Shown here piece after piece: positions 62,451 through 64,000 of a DNA stretch of 64,000 bases; position 1 is the stretch's first letter; the number at the start of each line of letters is the position of its first letter. The translations under genes and the position numbers were made by a program. The notes beneath the pieces are model-generated. The model ran no database searches, was not told the origin of the DNA, and saw only the letters and a list, made by a program, of their open reading frames with translations. This DNA is from Saprospiraceae bacterium. GTDB taxonomy: Bacteria; Bacteroidota; Bacteroidia; Chitinophagales; Saprospiraceae. Location: contig JADKBS010000029.1 in assembly GCA_016714985.1 (NCBI GenBank), positions 1-64,000 of the forward strand, written 5' to 3'.

Positions 62451-63131
62451 ATGGCTAAAACCGTCCTACAATCCATCAATATCAACAAATACTTCAGCGA
62501 CCCGGTGCGGGTGCAGGTGCTGAAGGAGGTGAGCCTTGCCATTGACCAAGGGGAGTTTGTGGCCGTCACGGGGAAGTCGGGCTGCGGCAAGTCCACGCTG
62601 CTCTACATCCTGTCCACCATGGACACCGACTACGAGGGCGAGTTGCGCATTGACGACGTCGTCATGCGGGGCAAAACGGAGGGGGAATTGGCGCTCGTGC
62701 GCAACGAGAAAATCGGCTTCGTCTTTCAGTTCCACTACCTGCTGAACGAGTTTTCGGTGCTGAAAAACGTGATGCTGCCCGGCCTCAAGCTGCGCAAACA
62801 CTCCGCCGAAGAAGTGGAGCACAAGGCGATGGAACGTCTGAAAACATTGGGATTGGAGAAGCTGGCCTTGAAAATGGCCAACCAATTATCGGGTGGGGAA
62901 AAGCAGCGTGTGGCCATCGCTAGGGCGCTCATCAACGACCCCATCATCATCATGGGCGACGAGCCAACGGGCAACCTCGACAAGAAGAACAGCGACCTGG
63001 TCTTCGACATCTTCAAGCGGTTGTGCGAGGAGTCCAACCAGACCCTGCTCATCGTGACGCACGACCAGGGCTTTGCAGACAATACCCACCGGATTATTGA
63101 GATGGAGGATGGGCGGATATTGAAGCAGTAA
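62451..63131 (+). CDS. ABC transporter ATP-binding protein (MacB/LolD type)
   Basis: 226 residues from MAKTVLQSININKYFSDPVR; a start six codons upstream would lie in the palindrome. Walker A GKSGCGKST, Q-loop FVFQFHYLL, signature LSGGEKQRVAIARAL, Walker B IIIMGDEPTGNLD, H-loop LLIVTHDQ. Powers the MacB-type exporter with the two preceding genes. The substrate may be a peptide, lipoprotein or antibiotic. Confidence 0.92.
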   Translation: MAKTVLQSININKYFSDPVRVQVLKEVSLAIDQGEFVAVTGKSGCGKSTLLYILSTMDTDYEGELRIDDVVMRGKTEGELALVRNEKIGFVFQFHYLLNEFSVLKNVMLPGLKLRKHSAEEVEHKAMERLKTLGLEKLALKMANQLSGGEKQRVAIARALINDPIIIMGDEPTGNLDKKNSDLVFDIFKRLCEESNQTLLIVTHDQGFADNTHRIIEMEDGRILKQ

Positions 63132-63213
63132 AAAAACTGGCAAAACTCCCATTTTGCCAGCCCATAAAAAGGGCAGACAATATGCCCACCCCGTGATTTC
63201 ACCTCTTCTAAAA

Positions 63214-63657
63214 TTATTTTTTATCGTTGACGGTTATACCTTTTAAGGCATTTCCAAGCTCATCCATATCATGGTTGAACTCCCGCTTGAACGATTCCCA
63301 TTTCTCTTTTCCCTCGTCATTGTAATTGTCCATTTTCATTTTCAAATCCCGGTTCTTTTGTTCCAGCTCGGTTATTTTTTTATCATAATCGGCTTTCACA
63401 TCCTTCTTTTCGTTGGCAATTTTTAATTTAAGGGCAAGAATGCTAGAGTCATTGGCAGCAATCACGTCCGCCTTTTCCCTTCGGTAGGCTTCAATGTCAG
63501 CAAGGTATTCGGCATTGGCTTCATCCAAAGCTTTGTTGGCTTCTGTGACATCTTCTTGGGCTTCGTCCACCTTTTTCTCGGAAGATTGACAGCCACTAAA
63601 AAGGGCAAACGCTACCAGCAGGATTGACACGGCAAGCGTGGAAATTGAATTTTTCAT
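63214..63657 (-). CDS. Coiled-coil lipoprotein
   Basis: 147 residues. Lipobox in LVAFALFSGC (Cys about 23), then a nearly continuous Glu/Lys/Asp coiled coil (NKALDEANAEYLADIEAYRR, KKDVKADYDKKITELEQKN) and a tail with MKMDNYNDEGKEKWESFKRE. It resembles general stress-type periplasmic helical proteins; no enzyme activity expected. A GGGCAGACAATATGCCC stem downstream (63167-63183) serves as terminator. Confidence 0.7.
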   Translation of the reverse strand: MKNSISTLAVSILLVAFALFSGCQSSEKKVDEAQEDVTEANKALDEANAEYLADIEAYRREKADVIAANDSSILALKLKIANEKKDVKADYDKKITELEQKNRDLKMKMDNYNDEGKEKWESFKREFNHDMDELGNALKGITVNDKK

Positions 63658-63709
63658 TTTTTTTTCTTTTTAAAAATTTATGGTTGGAAATTTGGGGCTG
63701 GGCATTTTA

Positions 63710-64000
63710 TCAGAACAAGAAAGACAACCCGATATAACCCGCATTGGATTTTGTATGGGCTTTGTCAAATACGTAATAGGAGTCGTTGTCGAGGCTGCCA
63801 TTGTCGTCGCTGATGTCAATCAAGCCCCTGACGCCCCGGTACCCTATACTCAAACGAATGGTGCGTTCTGGGTTCAGGCCAAAGTCAACGCCAGCACCGA
63901 AGGCAACGCCGAGGTCGCCTTTTTTGACAGAGAGCACGGCGTTCATGCTGTCCGTGGCCACACCGGAGATGTCGCTGCCGACGCTAATGCCTATCTGCGG
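63710..64000 (-). CDS. C-terminal end of an outer-membrane beta-barrel protein (partial)
   Basis: Only the last about 96 codons are in the window, running off its right end. Alternating beta strands (LGVAFGAGVDFGLNPERTIR, LSIGYRGVRGL) and the final aromatic residue in SNAGYIGLSFLF match the porin/PorT-type barrels of Bacteroidota, where a terminal Phe signals BAM insertion. Confidence 0.7.
   Translation of the reverse strand, partial: PQIGISVGSDISGVATDSMNAVLSVKKGDLGVAFGAGVDFGLNPERTIRLSIGYRGVRGLIDISDDNGSLDNDSYYVFDKAHTKSNAGYIGLSFLF

Overview
The window looks like a chromosome piece from a Bacteroidota bacterium, most likely a Saprospiraceae-type filamentous or gliding relative. This rests on type IX secretion C-terminal domains, a SprB-repeat/OmpA protein, Bacteroidota-restricted families (DUF5606, DUF6913), TlpA-type thioredoxins and repeated -7 boxes of the TAnnTTTG / CATCTTTG type. 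No species can be named. Many genes carry 1-base indels, often beside homopolymers. They are densest in the first 7.2 kb (two unknown genes, spoT/rel, aroA, a TlpA gene) and scattered later (dapA, the MacA- and MacB-like genes, one T9SS protein). Because housekeeping genes are hit, residual sequencing error is the simplest explanation.

Layout. 0-7.2 kb: frameshifted unknown genes, divergent spoT/rel and aroA, and a TlpA-like gene. 7.4-17.4 kb: a lipoprotein, an alpha-oxoamine synthase (serine palmitoyltransferase-like), DUF5606, a thioredoxin, a fatty acid desaturase, an acylphosphatase bracketed by two inverted copies of a structured repeat, and secreted or membrane proteins. 17.5-27.6 kb: two copies of a cassette made of a lipoprotein with a 10-bp tandem repeat in its signal-peptide codons followed by a T9SS type B surface protein. 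Both lipoproteins are out of frame as sequenced. The copies flank a DUF5009 acyltransferase and a class III cyclase. 27.7-36.2 kb: GNAT, a T9SS-exported cytochrome c/copper monooxygenase-like protein, an ACT protein, the SprB/OmpA giant and a Crp/Fnr regulator. 36.3-39.2 kb: a scarred stretch with a truncated HipA-like gene, three hairpin units, an AbiEi-like/Fic fusion with three operator-like repeats, an ATPase fragment and tRNA-Asp. 39.4-43.6 kb: accA, DUF6913, dapA and a TPR-like protein.

43.7-54.7 kb is the most interesting part. Three diverged copies of a promoter module drive tiny ORFs. They are followed by a more A+T-rich cluster resembling the Bacillus sporulation-delaying-protein (SDP) toxin system: a CPBP protease, a DUF1648 protein (the domain of the SdpI immunity protein), SdpA-SdpB, three different SdpC-like pretoxins in tandem, and a second SdpA-SdpB pair. 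Three secreted unknowns follow.

54.7-64 kb: a GH130/glycosyltransferase unit, small Lys-rich or unknown genes with duplicated promoters, a TonB-domain lipoprotein, a MacA/MacB-type ABC export operon, a coiled-coil lipoprotein and the end of an outer-membrane barrel gene.

Two repeat classes recur between genes: (i) about 100-125 bp elements with terminal inverted repeats and two internal hairpins (four copies); (ii) long palindromes whose arms are short words repeated in tandem, with a different word at each locus.
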